From Gemmatimonadaceae bacterium (GTDB lineage Bacteria > Gemmatimonadota > Gemmatimonadetes > Gemmatimonadales > Gemmatimonadaceae), in NCBI GenBank assembly GCA_036003045.1, contig DASYSS010000022.1:124001-188000 (forward strand): a stretch of 64,000 nt of DNA, given 5' to 3'. Made by a program: the position numbers and the translations under genes. This document shows, one piece after another, positions 1-9,138 of the stretch; the first letter of the stretch is position 1; each line of letters opens with the position of its first letter. The notes beneath the pieces were generated by a model. The model was not told where the DNA came from. It did no database searches and was given only the letters and a program-made list of their open reading frames with translations.

Positions 1-3000
1 TACGTGCTCCCTGGCGCGCACAGCGACGGCGAGCCCGCGGTGAAGTACCGCGGCATTTTCCTCAACGACGAAGCGCCCGCGCTCTCCGGATGGGCGAAGG
101 AAAAGTTCGGCGGCATCAACCACAAGTTCTACGAGAAGGTCTTCGAGCTGATCCTGCGGCTCAAAGGCAACTACTTGTGGCCCGCGATGTGGGGAAACGC
201 GTTCAACGACGACGACAAAGTCGATCCGCAGCTCGCCGACGACTACGGCATCGTGATGGGAACGTCGCACCACGAGCCGATGCTCCGCGCGCAGCAGGAA
301 TGGAAGCGCTACGGCAAGGGCGAGTGGAACTACGAAAAGAACGATTCGACGCTGCGCGCGTTCTGGGCCGACGGCATCAAGAACATGGGGAAACGCGAGA
401 GCATCGTCACCGTCGGAATGCGCGGCGACGGCGACACGCCGATGACGACCGGGAGCAACATCGATCTCCTCGAGCGAATCGTGCACGATCAGCGCGACAT
501 CATCGCGTCGGTCACCGACAAGCCCGCGTCGCAGACGCCGCAGGACTGGGCGCTCTACAAGGAAGTGCAGGACTATTACGACAAGGGCATGCGCGTCCCC
601 GACGACGTGACGCTGCTTTTTTCCGACGACAACTGGGGGAACATCCGGCGTCTTCCCGCGCGCGCGGACACGGCTCGTTCCGGCGGCTTCGGGATCTACT
701 ACCACTTCGATTACGTCGGCGGCCCGCGGAACTACAAGTGGATCAACACGAACCCGATCGGCCGCGTCTGGGAGCAGATGCACCTCGCCTATGAGTACGG
801 CGCGCGGCGCATCTGGATCGTGAACGTCGGCGACCTCAAGCCGATGGAGTTCCCAATCTCTTTTTTTCTCACCTACGCCTGGAATCCAAATCGAATTCCG
901 GCGGCCAGTCTGCCGGCGTTTACGCGTCGCTGGGCCGCGCAGCAGTTCGGGAGCGAGCGCTCGACCGAGATCGGCGAGATCATCACCAAGACGCTGGACT
1001 TCGCGGGCCGTCGCAAGCCGGAGCTCCTCGACACGCTCACCTACAGCCTGCGGAACTATCGCGAGGCCGAGCGCGTCGTCGCCGCCTACGATTCGCTGCT
1101 CTCCGTCGCGACTAAGGTCGAAGCGAAGCTCACCCCGACTCAGCACGACGCGTACTACGAGCTCGTGCTGCACCCGATCGAAGCCGCTGGAAATCTGAAC
1201 AAGCTCTACGTCACCGTCGCGCGGAACCGCATGTACGCCGCCGAGGGACGCGCCGCGACCAACACGCTCGCCGACAGCGCACGGCGGCTGTTCGACCACG
1301 ACGCCGAGATCACGCGCTACTACAACACGAAACTCGCCGGCGGCAAGTGGAACCACATGATGGACCAGACGCACATCGGCTACACGTACTGGCAGGAGCC
1401 GCCGCGCAACACGATGCCGCGCGTCGACTCCATCGTCGTGCCGGCCCGCGCGGAGATGGGCGTCGCCGTCGTGGAACAGAACAGCGCGTCGTCGAACGTT
1501 GGCCAACCGGGCGGCATGACCGTGGCGCAGGCCGGCGCACCCGGAGCGCGCGAGCTCTCGCTCGCCCCGTTCGATGCCTACACTCGGCCGACGTACCACG
1601 TCGACGTGTACGACCGCGGCAAGACGCCGTTCGCGTTCACGGCCAGCGCCGCGCAGCCGTGGGTCAAAGTCTCACCGGCGAAAGGGACGATCACGACCGA
1701 GCGTCGACTTGCGGTCTCCGTCGACTGGAAAAGGGCGCCCGTCGGAACGCACCGCGTCGCGATCACCATCACCGGGCCCAAGGATTCTCGCATCGTCGTG
1801 CAAGCGCCGGTCGAGAATCCGGCGTCACCGACCCGCGACGCCGTGTCGGGATTCATCGAGTCAGGTGGCCTCATTGCGATCGACGCCGAGCACTTTTCGC
1901 GTGAAGTGGCGCCGACGCCGTTCAATTGGCTGCGCGTGCCGAGTCTGGGCAAAACCGGCGCGGCGATCACACCGATCCCAGTCACGTCGGCAAGCGTGAC
2001 GCCTGGCGGAAATACACCGCGTCTCGAATACGACTTGTTCATGTTCGACAGCGGCAGCGTGCAGGTGCACGCCTATTTGTCTCCGACGCTCAACTTCACC
2101 AATTCGGCGAGCGGGCTTCGCTACGCGGTGTCGATCGACGACGAGCCGCCGCAGATCGTGCGCGCGTGGACGGACACGTCGCAGCGGGGTTGGGAGCGCG
2201 CCGTCGCCAACGACGTTCTGGAGCCGGTGTCGTCGCACACGCTGACGCGTCCCGGCCGGCACGTGCTCAAGTTCTGGATGGTCGACCCGGGCGTCGTATT
2301 GCAACGGCTCGTCGTGTCGCCGCGGCCGATCCCGCCGTCGTACCTCGGCCCGCCGGAGAGCTTCAACCGCTGGACGCCGACGAAACAGTCGACCGACGGT
2401 GGCGGGAGAGAAGGCAGCGCCGACGGCGACGTCGCGCTTGCGCCGCCCGGTGCTCGCCGAACGCCGCCGCTCGCCCGCTTCGACTGGTTCGACTACCAAG
2501 GCCACGACAGCGTTTACACGACACTCGCGCGCCGCCCGGACCAGTTCTTCAACCCGATTCTCGCCGGGTTCTATCCCGATCCGAGCATCACGCGCGCGGG
2601 CGACGCGTACTACCTGGTCACGTCGAGCTTCGTGTACTTCCCGGGCGTGCCGATCTTCCGCAGCACGGACCTCGTCCATTGGACCCAGATCGGAAGCGTG
2701 CTGGATCGGCCGTCGCAGCTGCACGTGGATAGCGCCGGGATCTCGCGCGGCATCTTCGCGCCGGTGATCCGCTACCACGACGGCACGTTTTACATGATTA
2801 CCACGCTCATCGACCGCGGCGGCAACTTCATCGTGACGGCGACGAACCCTGCCGGGCCGTGGTCCGATCCCATTTGGCTGCGCGAGGTCGACGGGATCGA
2901 CCCATCGATCTTCTTCGACGACGACGGACGGGCGTACATCACGAACAACGGCCCGCCGATCGAGGCGCCGTTGTATGAAGGGCACCGTGCGATCTGGATC

Positions 3001-4083
3001 CAGGAGTACGACGTCGCCAACAAGAAGATGGTCGGTCCACGGTCGGTGATCGTGAACGGCGGCGTCGACATCGCGAAGAAACCGATCTGGATCGAGGCGC
3101 CTCACATCCTCAAGGTGAAGGGGCAGTACTACCTGATCTGCGCCGAGGGCGGCACGGCCGACCAGCACTCCGAAGTCGTGTTTCGCGCATCGTCGCCGCG
3201 CGGTCCGTATACAGCCTACGACGCGAATCCGATTCTCACGCAGCGCCATCTGGATCCGTCGCGAGCCTTTCCGGTGACGTCCACCGGACACGCCGATTTG
3301 GTCGAGACCCAGAATGGCGAGTGGTGGGCTGTTTTTCTCGGCACGCGGCCGTACGCGAACGACACCTACAACATCGGGCGTGAGACGTTCCTGTTGCCCG
3401 TGCGGTGGGAGAACGGCTGGCCGGTGATTCTATCGGGCAAGGAGACGGTTCCATACGCTCTGACGCGGCCCAAGCTTCCCGTGAGCAGCGCGTCGATTGC
3501 GATGGGCGGCGGCAACTTCGACGTGCGCGACGATTTTTCCGGGGCGACGCTCGCCAACTATTGGACGTTCATGCGAACCGTTCGGCAGACGTGGTACGAT
3601 CTCACGTCGAGGCCGGGTTGGCTCACCATCCAAGCGCGCGGCGACGACATCAGCGGTCCGGGCCAGCCGTCGTTCGTCGGACGGCGCCAGCAACACATCG
3701 TCGCCACCGCGTCGACGGCGATGCGCTTCGACCCCGAGCGGCCGGGCGACAAGGCGGGGCTGGTGGCGTTCCAGAACGAGACGCACCACTACTTCATCGG
3801 CGTCGCCCGCTCCGGTGACTCGACGGTCATCCGCGTCGAGATGTCCGACGGGGCACGCGCCAAGGACAGCGTGCTCGCGAGCGCGCCACTCGGCATGCCG
3901 GCGGGCGGCACCGTGTTCCTCAAGATCGACGCACGCGGCGGCCGATACGATTTCTCTTTTGGTCGTCGCGCCGGTGAGTGGATTCCGCTCCTCCGCGACG
4001 CGGACGGCACGATCCTCAGCACCAAGCACGCCGGCGGCTTCGTCGGCACGATGTTGGGCATGTACGCGTACGCATCTCCGTGA
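1..4083 (+). CDS. Xylan alpha-glucuronidase GH115 fused to GH43 (5' truncated)
   Basis: The reading frame is open from base 1, so the true start and signal peptide lie outside the window. Residue numbers here count from the GTG at base 4. Residues 1-790 match GH115 alpha-1,2-glucuronidase, which removes (4-O-methyl)glucuronic acid from internal xylose units. They carry the hallmark FLNDEAPALSGWAKEKFGG, LKGNYLWPAMW and GTSHHEP stretches and a C-terminal beta domain ending near 790. After a linker of about 55 residues, a GH43 five-bladed propeller begins at FNPILAGFYPDPS. Its expected catalytic residues are visible: base D859, pKa modulator D966 in DGIDPSIF and acid E1031 in WIEAPH. A concanavalin-like C-terminal domain follows, as in beta-xylosidases of this family. 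The stop overlaps the next start (GTGA). The GH43 half could be a xylosidase or arabinofuranosidase; a xylosidase role is inferred from context. Confidence 0.9.
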   Translation, partial: YVLPGAHSDGEPAVKYRGIFLNDEAPALSGWAKEKFGGINHKFYEKVFELILRLKGNYLWPAMWGNAFNDDDKVDPQLADDYGIVMGTSHHEPMLRAQQEWKRYGKGEWNYEKNDSTLRAFWADGIKNMGKRESIVTVGMRGDGDTPMTTGSNIDLLERIVHDQRDIIASVTDKPASQTPQDWALYKEVQDYYDKGMRVPDDVTLLFSDDNWGNIRRLPARADTARSGGFGIYYHFDYVGGPRNYKWINTNPIGRVWEQMHLAYEYGARRIWIVNVGDLKPMEFPISFFLTYAWNPNRIPAASLPAFTRRWAAQQFGSERSTEIGEIITKTLDFAGRRKPELLDTLTYSLRNYREAERVVAAYDSLLSVATKVEAKLTPTQHDAYYELVLHPIEAAGNLNKLYVTVARNRMYAAEGRAATNTLADSARRLFDHDAEITRYYNTKLAGGKWNHMMDQTHIGYTYWQEPPRNTMPRVDSIVVPARAEMGVAVVEQNSASSNVGQPGGMTVAQAGAPGARELSLAPFDAYTRPTYHVDVYDRGKTPFAFTASAAQPWVKVSPAKGTITTERRLAVSVDWKRAPVGTHRVAITITGPKDSRIVVQAPVENPASPTRDAVSGFIESGGLIAIDAEHFSREVAPTPFNWLRVPSLGKTGAAITPIPVTSASVTPGGNTPRLEYDLFMFDSGSVQVHAYLSPTLNFTNSASGLRYAVSIDDEPPQIVRAWTDTSQRGWERAVANDVLEPVSSHTLTRPGRHVLKFWMVDPGVVLQRLVVSPRPIPPSYLGPPESFNRWTPTKQSTDGGGREGSADGDVALAPPGARRTPPLARFDWFDYQGHDSVYTTLARRPDQFFNPILAGFYPDPSITRAGDAYYLVTSSFVYFPGVPIFRSTDLVHWTQIGSVLDRPSQLHVDSAGISRGIFAPVIRYHDGTFYMITTLIDRGGNFIVTATNPAGPWSDPIWLREVDGIDPSIFFDDDGRAYITNNGPPIEAPLYEGHRAIWIQEYDVANKKMVGPRSVIVNGGVDIAKKPIWIEAPHILKVKGQYYLICAEGGTADQHSEVVFRASSPRGPYTAYDANPILTQRHLDPSRAFPVTSTGHADLVETQNGEWWAVFLGTRPYANDTYNIGRETFLLPVRWENGWPVILSGKETVPYALTRPKLPVSSASIAMGGGNFDVRDDFSGATLANYWTFMRTVRQTWYDLTSRPGWLTIQARGDDISGPGQPSFVGRRQQHIVATASTAMRFDPERPGDKAGLVAFQNETHHYFIGVARSGDSTVIRVEMSDGARAKDSVLASAPLGMPAGGTVFLKIDARGGRYDFSFGRRAGEWIPLLRDADGTILSTKHAGGFVGTMLGMYAYASP

Positions 4084-5129
4084 GCTCGACGGACACCGAA
4101 CGTTTCACGCTGGCGAACCGAAACGGCGTCGAGATCGATTTCATCGCGCGCGGCGGGACGATCACATCGGTTCGCGTGCCCGATCGCCGCGGCCATTTCG
4201 CGGACGTCGTGACGGGTTTCGACAGGGCGGACGAGTACCCGAACGACGGTCGCTACATGGGCTGCCTCGTCGGACGCTTCGCGAACCGGATTGCCGGCGG
4301 ACGTTTCTCGCTCGACGGCGTCGAATACCCGTTGCCGCTCAACAACGGCGAGAATCAGCTGCACGGCGGCCCCTGCGGATTCTCGAGCCGGACCTGGCGG
4401 GTCGCGCCCTTTCGGCGTTCGGGCATTTCCGGCGCGGTGCTGGCGCTGGAGAGCGACGCGGGAGATCAAGGCTATCCCGGCCAGTTGCTCGCGCGCGTCA
4501 CGTACGCGCTGGGTGACGACAACGCGCTCACGGTGTCGTACAGCGCGGTCACCGATGCGCCGACCGTCGTCAACCTCACGCAGCACTCGTACTTCAACCT
4601 CGCGGGCCACGACGCAGGCGACATACTGGGGCACGAGCTCGAGATCGACGCGACGTACATCACGCCGGTCGACGACCATCAGATCCCCACCGGCGCGTTC
4701 CGAGGCGTGCGCGGATCGGCGTTCGATTTTCTGACGGCCCACGAAATCGGCGAGCGGATCGTCGACGACGACGAACAGCTGCGGATCGGCGGCGGCGGCG
4801 GCGGTTACGATCACAACTTCGTCCTGAATCACTCATTGAATAGGGCGCAGGGCCCCGCGCCTGCGTTCGCGGCCCGGCTGCGCGATCCGGAGAGCGGACG
4901 CGCGCTGGAGATTTCGACGACCGAGCCGGGGCTCCAGGTGTACACCGGCAACCATTTGGATCGCGGCCGGCCTGGAAAAGGCGGCCATCGCTATCAGCGC
5001 TACGGCGCGATCGCTCTCGAAACGCAGCATTTTCCCGACTCGCCGAACCAGCCGCAGTTTCCGACGACCGTACTGCGCCCCGGCGAGGAATTCCTTTCCA
5101 CGACCGTCTACCGATTCTCAACGACATGA
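4080..5129 (+). CDS. galM: Aldose 1-epimerase (galactose mutarotase family)
   Basis: This protein of about 349 residues interconverts alpha and beta anomers of free aldoses. Motifs typical of the family are present: GRFANRIAGGRFSLDG near the N-terminus, NNGENQLHGG, NLTQHSYFNLAG with the catalytic histidine, YDHNFVLN, and EPGLQVYTGNH. The C-terminal IALETQHFPDSPNQP contains the expected catalytic glutamate. I chose the GTG at 4080, which overlaps the preceding stop, because the homologous region begins about ten residues later. Both ends overlap neighbours (GTGA and ATGA), so the three genes look translationally coupled. In this xylan operon the likely substrate is xylose released by the flanking xylosidases, preparing the anomer used by xylose isomerase. 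No signal peptide is seen, so it is probably cytoplasmic. Confidence 0.9.
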   Translation: MSSTDTERFTLANRNGVEIDFIARGGTITSVRVPDRRGHFADVVTGFDRADEYPNDGRYMGCLVGRFANRIAGGRFSLDGVEYPLPLNNGENQLHGGPCGFSSRTWRVAPFRRSGISGAVLALESDAGDQGYPGQLLARVTYALGDDNALTVSYSAVTDAPTVVNLTQHSYFNLAGHDAGDILGHELEIDATYITPVDDHQIPTGAFRGVRGSAFDFLTAHEIGERIVDDDEQLRIGGGGGGYDHNFVLNHSLNRAQGPAPAFAARLRDPESGRALEISTTEPGLQVYTGNHLDRGRPGKGGHRYQRYGAIALETQHFPDSPNQPQFPTTVLRPGEEFLSTTVYRFSTT

Positions 5130-7777
5130 GACGACCCGGCTCGAGTCTCCGCGCGTTCGGAATGTCCGTGCTGTTCGTGTGGCCGCTCACCGTGCATGCG
5201 CAGCGCGCCACGCCGGCGTACCTCGACCAATCGTTGACGTTCGAAGCGCGCGCCAAAGACCTGGTGTCGCGCATGACGCTCGAGGAAAAAGTCGCGCAGA
5301 TGAACGACGTCGCGCCGGCGATTTCTCGGCTCAACGTGCCCGAGTACAACTGGTGGAACGAGGCGCTGCACGGCGTCGCGCGGTCGGGGCTCGCGACGGT
5401 GTTCCCGCAGGCCATCGGACTGGCGGCGACCTGGAACGACAGCCTCATGCTGCGCGTCGCGACCGTCATCTCCGATGAAGCGCGCGCCAAGTACCACGAC
5501 TACATCCGGCACGACAGCCATCAGCGCTATCAAGGCCTCACGTTCTGGTCGCCGAACATCAACCTCTTTCGCGACCCGCGCTGGGGCCGCGGCCAGGAAA
5601 CGTACGGCGAGGACCCGTTTCTCACGGGGACGATGGGCATTCAGTTCATCCGCGGATTGCAGGGGAACGATCCGAAATACCTCAAGACCGTGTCGACGGT
5701 GAAGCATTTCGCGGTGCACAGCGGTCCCGAGCCCGAACGCCACACGTTCGACGCGGTGGTGAGCGAGCGCGATCTGCGCGAGAGCTACCTGCCGCACTTC
5801 GAGATGGGCATCAAGGACGCCGGCGCGTACTCGCTCATGTGCGCGTACAACAGCATCGACGGCAAGCCGGCGTGCGCGAGCGACATGCTTCTGCGCGACA
5901 TTCTGCGCGGCGAATGGAAGTTCCCCGGCTACGTCGTGAGCGATTGTGGAGCGATCGACGACATTCATAGGCGCCACAAATTCGCCGCCACCCCGGCTCA
6001 AGCCGCGGCCGACGGGGTGAAGACCGGGACGGATCTCGAGTGCTCGATCACCTCGGCGAACTCGTCGCGCACGTACACGCCGAGCCTGCCGGACGCGGTG
6101 AAGCAGGGGCTCATCAGCGAGGCGCAGATCGACACGTCGGTGTACCGGCTGTTCCTCGCGCGGTTCAAGCTGGGCATGTTCGACGATCAATCGAAGGTGC
6201 AGTGGGCGAGCATTCCGATCGGCGATCTCGATTCGCCGCTGCACCACGCCATCGCGCTCAACGCGGCGGACCAGTCCATCGTGCTGCTCAAGAACCAGGG
6301 CAACACGTTGCCCTTGTCGAAGGGGTTGAAGACGGTCGCCGTGATCGGCCCCAACGCCGATCAGTGGCGGATGCTGCTCGGCAATTACAACGGAATGCCG
6401 TCGGACGCCGTGACGCCGCTGCGCGGCATTCGCGAGGCGCTGCCCGAAGCCCGCGTGCTGTACGCTGTTGGGTCGGACCTCGCCGACGGATTTCCCGTCC
6501 TCGACGTCGTGCCGTCGAAGGTGTTTTCGTCGCGCGACGGCACCCAAGGACTGGACGCCGAGTATTTCAATTCGCACACGATCGGAGGCACGCCGTATTT
6601 CACGCGCGTCGACGCGACGATCGACGCGAACTGGAAGGATGGGGCGCCTCGCGTCAACATGAATCCCGACGACTTCGCGGTGCGGTGGACCGGTACGTTC
6701 CGGCCGCCGGCCACGGGCACGTATCGCTTGGGGTTGGTCGGCACGATGAAGTTCCGGCTGTACCTCGACGACAGCTTGATCACGCAGTCGGTGTATCCGT
6801 CGCACGACGGCGAATTCCCCGATCCGCGTCTCTCGCAAGGCGCGCCGCTCACGCTGCAGAGCAACCGCTCGTATCGCGTTCGCGTCGAGGCGGAGGAAAC
6901 GTACGGGCTCGCCGATCTTCAGTTCGTGTGGTCGGCTCCGCACGAAGCGCTCGCCGCGGAGGCGTTGGACGCCGCGCGACAGGCCGACGCCGTCGTGTTG
7001 GCGCTCGGACTCACGGCTCGCCTCGAGGGGGAGGAGATGCCGGTGCAGATCGACGGTTTCCGTGGCGGCGATCGCACGAGCCTCGACCTGCCGGCGCCTC
7101 AAGAGCGGTTGATGGAACAGGTCGTCGCGCTCGGCAAGCCGACGGTCCTCGTGCTGATGAGCGGCAGCGCCGTCGCCGTGAACTGGGCGCAGGATCACGT
7201 GCCGGCGATCATCGAGGCCTGGTATCCGGGTCAGTCGTCCGGAACGGCGATCGCCGACGTGTTGTTCGGCAGCTACAATCCGGCCGGCCGTCTTCCAGTG
7301 ACGTTCTACAAGAGCGTGAACGACCTGCCGTCGTTCGACGACTACAAGATGGCCGGCCGCACCTACCGTTTCTTCAACGGGACACCGCTCTATCCGTTCG
7401 GATTCGGTCTGAGCTACACCACGTTCTCATATAAGAACCTGCGCACGAATACCGAGTCGGTCGCGAAGGACGGATCGGTGACGGTGAGCGTGGACGTGAC
7501 GAATACCGGCGCGCGGGCGGGGGACGAGGTCGTGCAACTGTACGTGCGGCACGAGGGATCGTCGGTCGAGCGGCCGAAGCAGGACTTGCGCGGCTATTCC
7601 CGCGTCCCGCTCCAGCCGGGCGAGACGAAGACGGTCACGATGCGGTTCGACGCGAAGTCGCTCGCGTACTGGAACGCGGCGAAGCACCAGTGGGTGGTCG
7701 AGGCGGAGCCGATTCGGCTGAGAGTGGGGGCATCGTCGGCGGACATACGATTGGAGAAGAGTATCAAGATCCAATAG
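5126..7777 (+). CDS. Secreted GH3 beta-xylosidase with PA14 insertion
   Basis: This is an 883-residue glycoside hydrolase family 3 enzyme. The N-terminus has a signal peptide ending near VHA-QRAT. PEYNWWNEALHGVARSG and WSPNINLFRDPRWGRGQETYGEDP are typical of the beta-xylosidase branch. The nucleophile is D273 in YVVSDCGAID. A PA14-like domain, roughly residues 470-620, interrupts the second alpha/beta domain, and a fibronectin-III-like domain closes the protein (NTGARAGDEVVQLYV). It should release xylose from xylo-oligosaccharide ends in the periplasm or at the cell surface. The ATG at 5126 overlaps the epimerase stop, so it is the last gene of the plus-strand xylan operon. The PA14 insert may bind the carbohydrate chain, which is inference from related GH3 enzymes. 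Confidence 0.93.
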   Translation: MRRPGSSLRAFGMSVLFVWPLTVHAQRATPAYLDQSLTFEARAKDLVSRMTLEEKVAQMNDVAPAISRLNVPEYNWWNEALHGVARSGLATVFPQAIGLAATWNDSLMLRVATVISDEARAKYHDYIRHDSHQRYQGLTFWSPNINLFRDPRWGRGQETYGEDPFLTGTMGIQFIRGLQGNDPKYLKTVSTVKHFAVHSGPEPERHTFDAVVSERDLRESYLPHFEMGIKDAGAYSLMCAYNSIDGKPACASDMLLRDILRGEWKFPGYVVSDCGAIDDIHRRHKFAATPAQAAADGVKTGTDLECSITSANSSRTYTPSLPDAVKQGLISEAQIDTSVYRLFLARFKLGMFDDQSKVQWASIPIGDLDSPLHHAIALNAADQSIVLLKNQGNTLPLSKGLKTVAVIGPNADQWRMLLGNYNGMPSDAVTPLRGIREALPEARVLYAVGSDLADGFPVLDVVPSKVFSSRDGTQGLDAEYFNSHTIGGTPYFTRVDATIDANWKDGAPRVNMNPDDFAVRWTGTFRPPATGTYRLGLVGTMKFRLYLDDSLITQSVYPSHDGEFPDPRLSQGAPLTLQSNRSYRVRVEAEETYGLADLQFVWSAPHEALAAEALDAARQADAVVLALGLTARLEGEEMPVQIDGFRGGDRTSLDLPAPQERLMEQVVALGKPTVLVLMSGSAVAVNWAQDHVPAIIEAWYPGQSSGTAIADVLFGSYNPAGRLPVTFYKSVNDLPSFDDYKMAGRTYRFFNGTPLYPFGFGLSYTTFSYKNLRTNTESVAKDGSVTVSVDVTNTGARAGDEVVQLYVRHEGSSVERPKQDLRGYSRVPLQPGETKTVTMRFDAKSLAYWNAAKHQWVVEAEPIRLRVGASSADIRLEKSIKIQ

Positions 7778-7835
7778 GAGTCGGGCATCCAGTGACGCTC
7801 AGCGACGCGAGCTACGATCGGCGGCGGGAAAAACT

Positions 7836-7961
7836 CAACGCGGATGACGCAGACTTTGAACGGCGATTCCGCAGATGCAAAGCGCAAAGGGGCTTATTGG
7901 AAAAGCAGCCACGCAGTCTCATCTGCGGGATCGCAGTGACGGATCTGCGGCATCTGCGTTG
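7836..7961. repeat. Imperfect palindromic intergenic element
   Basis: The ends form an inverted repeat: 7836-7854 (caacgcggatgacgcagac) against 7942-7961 read on the minus strand (caacgcagatgccgcagatc). A nested pair, about 7864-7879 against 7918-7934, shares the core ccgcagatg. The element fills the gap between two convergent operons, so it could act as a bidirectional transcript end or be a non-autonomous mobile or REP-like repeat. The repeated G-C-A-G-A-T words give it a composition unlike coding DNA. Confidence 0.6.
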
Positions 7962-8004
7962 AATTGTTTGCGGAACAACAGCGTGGCCGGAGGCCAAACC
8001 CCGA

Positions 8005-9138
8005 CTAGGGCGCCTGTAGCGACGCGGTCACCGCGTTGTACGTCGCCTTCTTGCCGTACGAATCGTCGAATAGCAGCGCCTGGCCGTACCCCGGAAATGT
8101 GCTGTTCACCCACGACTCGCCGTCGTTCAACCCCCACACGATCATCGCTTCGCACGCCGCCACCGCGAGACACGCGGCAGTGATGTTCGTGAACCCCTGG
8201 CTCTGCGCTGTCAGCTCGGCGGACGTCGCTCCGGGCGTGCGGACGCGGATGTCGAGCTCCGTGATGTGGATCTTGAGGCCAAGCGCGGCGAAGCGGTTGA
8301 ACGTCGCGATGAGCGTCTCTTTCGACGGCACGCCGGTCGCGTCGGCATTGACCTGGAAGTGCGCCTGGAAGCCGATGCCGTCGATCGGAACGCCGCGCGA
8401 CTTCATGCCGCTGAGTCGCGCGAACACTGAGTCCTGCTTCAGCCCCGGCGTCTCCAGGTTGTAGTCGTTGTAGAAGAGCAGGGCTGCCGGGTCGGCCGCG
8501 CGCGCCTCTTGAAACGCGAGGTCGATGTAGCCAGCGCCGAGTGTCGTTGCCCACGGCGAGCCGGTCACGCGGAGCGAGCCCGTGCCGTCGTTGAACGCTT
8601 CGTTGACGACGTCCCAGGCGAGGATCTTTCCCTTGTAGTGGCCGACCACGCTGTCGATGTGCTCCTTGAGCACGACCTTGAGCGTGTCGGGATCCCACGT
8701 CGCGCCCGTGAGCCACGCCGGATTCTGCTGATACCAGACCAGCGTGTGGCCGCGCACCTTCATCCCGTTCGCCTGCGCGAACGCGACCATCGAGTCGGGG
8801 TTCGTCCACCGGTACGAGTAACGCGAGTCGCGGTGGATCGAGCTCCACTTCATGACGTTGCCGGCGACGATCAGGTTGAACTCGCGCGCGACGACCGCGT
8901 CGTACGCGGCCGGGCTGGCGCCGAAGAACGCCGCGTCTACCGAGACGCCGAACGATCGCCCTTTTGCCGAGGCCAACCCGCGAAGCGTGGTCGTCGGCGG
9001 CGTGATGCACTTGGCTTGCGTCGGATCCTGCGCGCACGTCTTCTCCAGGGGCGTCGTCGTGCCGGAGTCGCCGCTCCCGCCGCATGCGCCGAGAATGAGG
9101 GCCGCCGCCGCGGCCGCCACTCCCGGAAACGCGCGCAT
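8005..9138 (-). CDS. Endo-1,4-beta-xylanase GH10, lipoprotein
   Basis: A 377-residue GH10 xylanase that cuts internal xylan bonds with retention. The N-terminus MRAFPGVAAAAAALILGAC is a lipoprotein signal with lipobox LGAC, followed by a Gly/Ser linker. The acid/base is E180 in WDVVNEAFND and the nucleophile is E294 in IHITELDIRV. VRGHTLVWYQQNP is the conserved substrate-binding strand. I chose the ATG at 9138 rather than an upstream in-frame start because it gives a clean lipoprotein signal and its first base is shared with the TGA of the GntR gene (TGATG). It is the last gene of the minus-strand susC operon. The enzyme is probably anchored at the outer membrane or in the periplasm. Confidence 0.95.
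   Translation of the reverse strand: MRAFPGVAAAAAALILGACGGSGDSGTTTPLEKTCAQDPTQAKCITPPTTTLRGLASAKGRSFGVSVDAAFFGASPAAYDAVVAREFNLIVAGNVMKWSSIHRDSRYSYRWTNPDSMVAFAQANGMKVRGHTLVWYQQNPAWLTGATWDPDTLKVVLKEHIDSVVGHYKGKILAWDVVNEAFNDGTGSLRVTGSPWATTLGAGYIDLAFQEARAADPAALLFYNDYNLETPGLKQDSVFARLSGMKSRGVPIDGIGFQAHFQVNADATGVPSKETLIATFNRFAALGLKIHITELDIRVRTPGATSAELTAQSQGFTNITAACLAVAACEAMIVWGLNDGESWVNSTFPGYGQALLFDDSYGKKATYNAVTASLQAP

Noticed and set aside
1861-3291. Minus-strand open frame of 476 codons inside the GH115-GH43 gene
   Set aside because: Arg-rich shadow without motifs; the sense frame is continuous with catalytic residues.
5108-7198. Long minus-strand open frame of 696 codons antisense to the GH3 gene
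   Set aside because: Arg/His-rich composition with no domain pattern; it is a shadow of the third-position GC bias in the GH3 gene.
7690-7962. Possible small gene running through the palindromic element
   Set aside because: The translation merely reads the repeat words and the end of GH3; there is no independent start signal.
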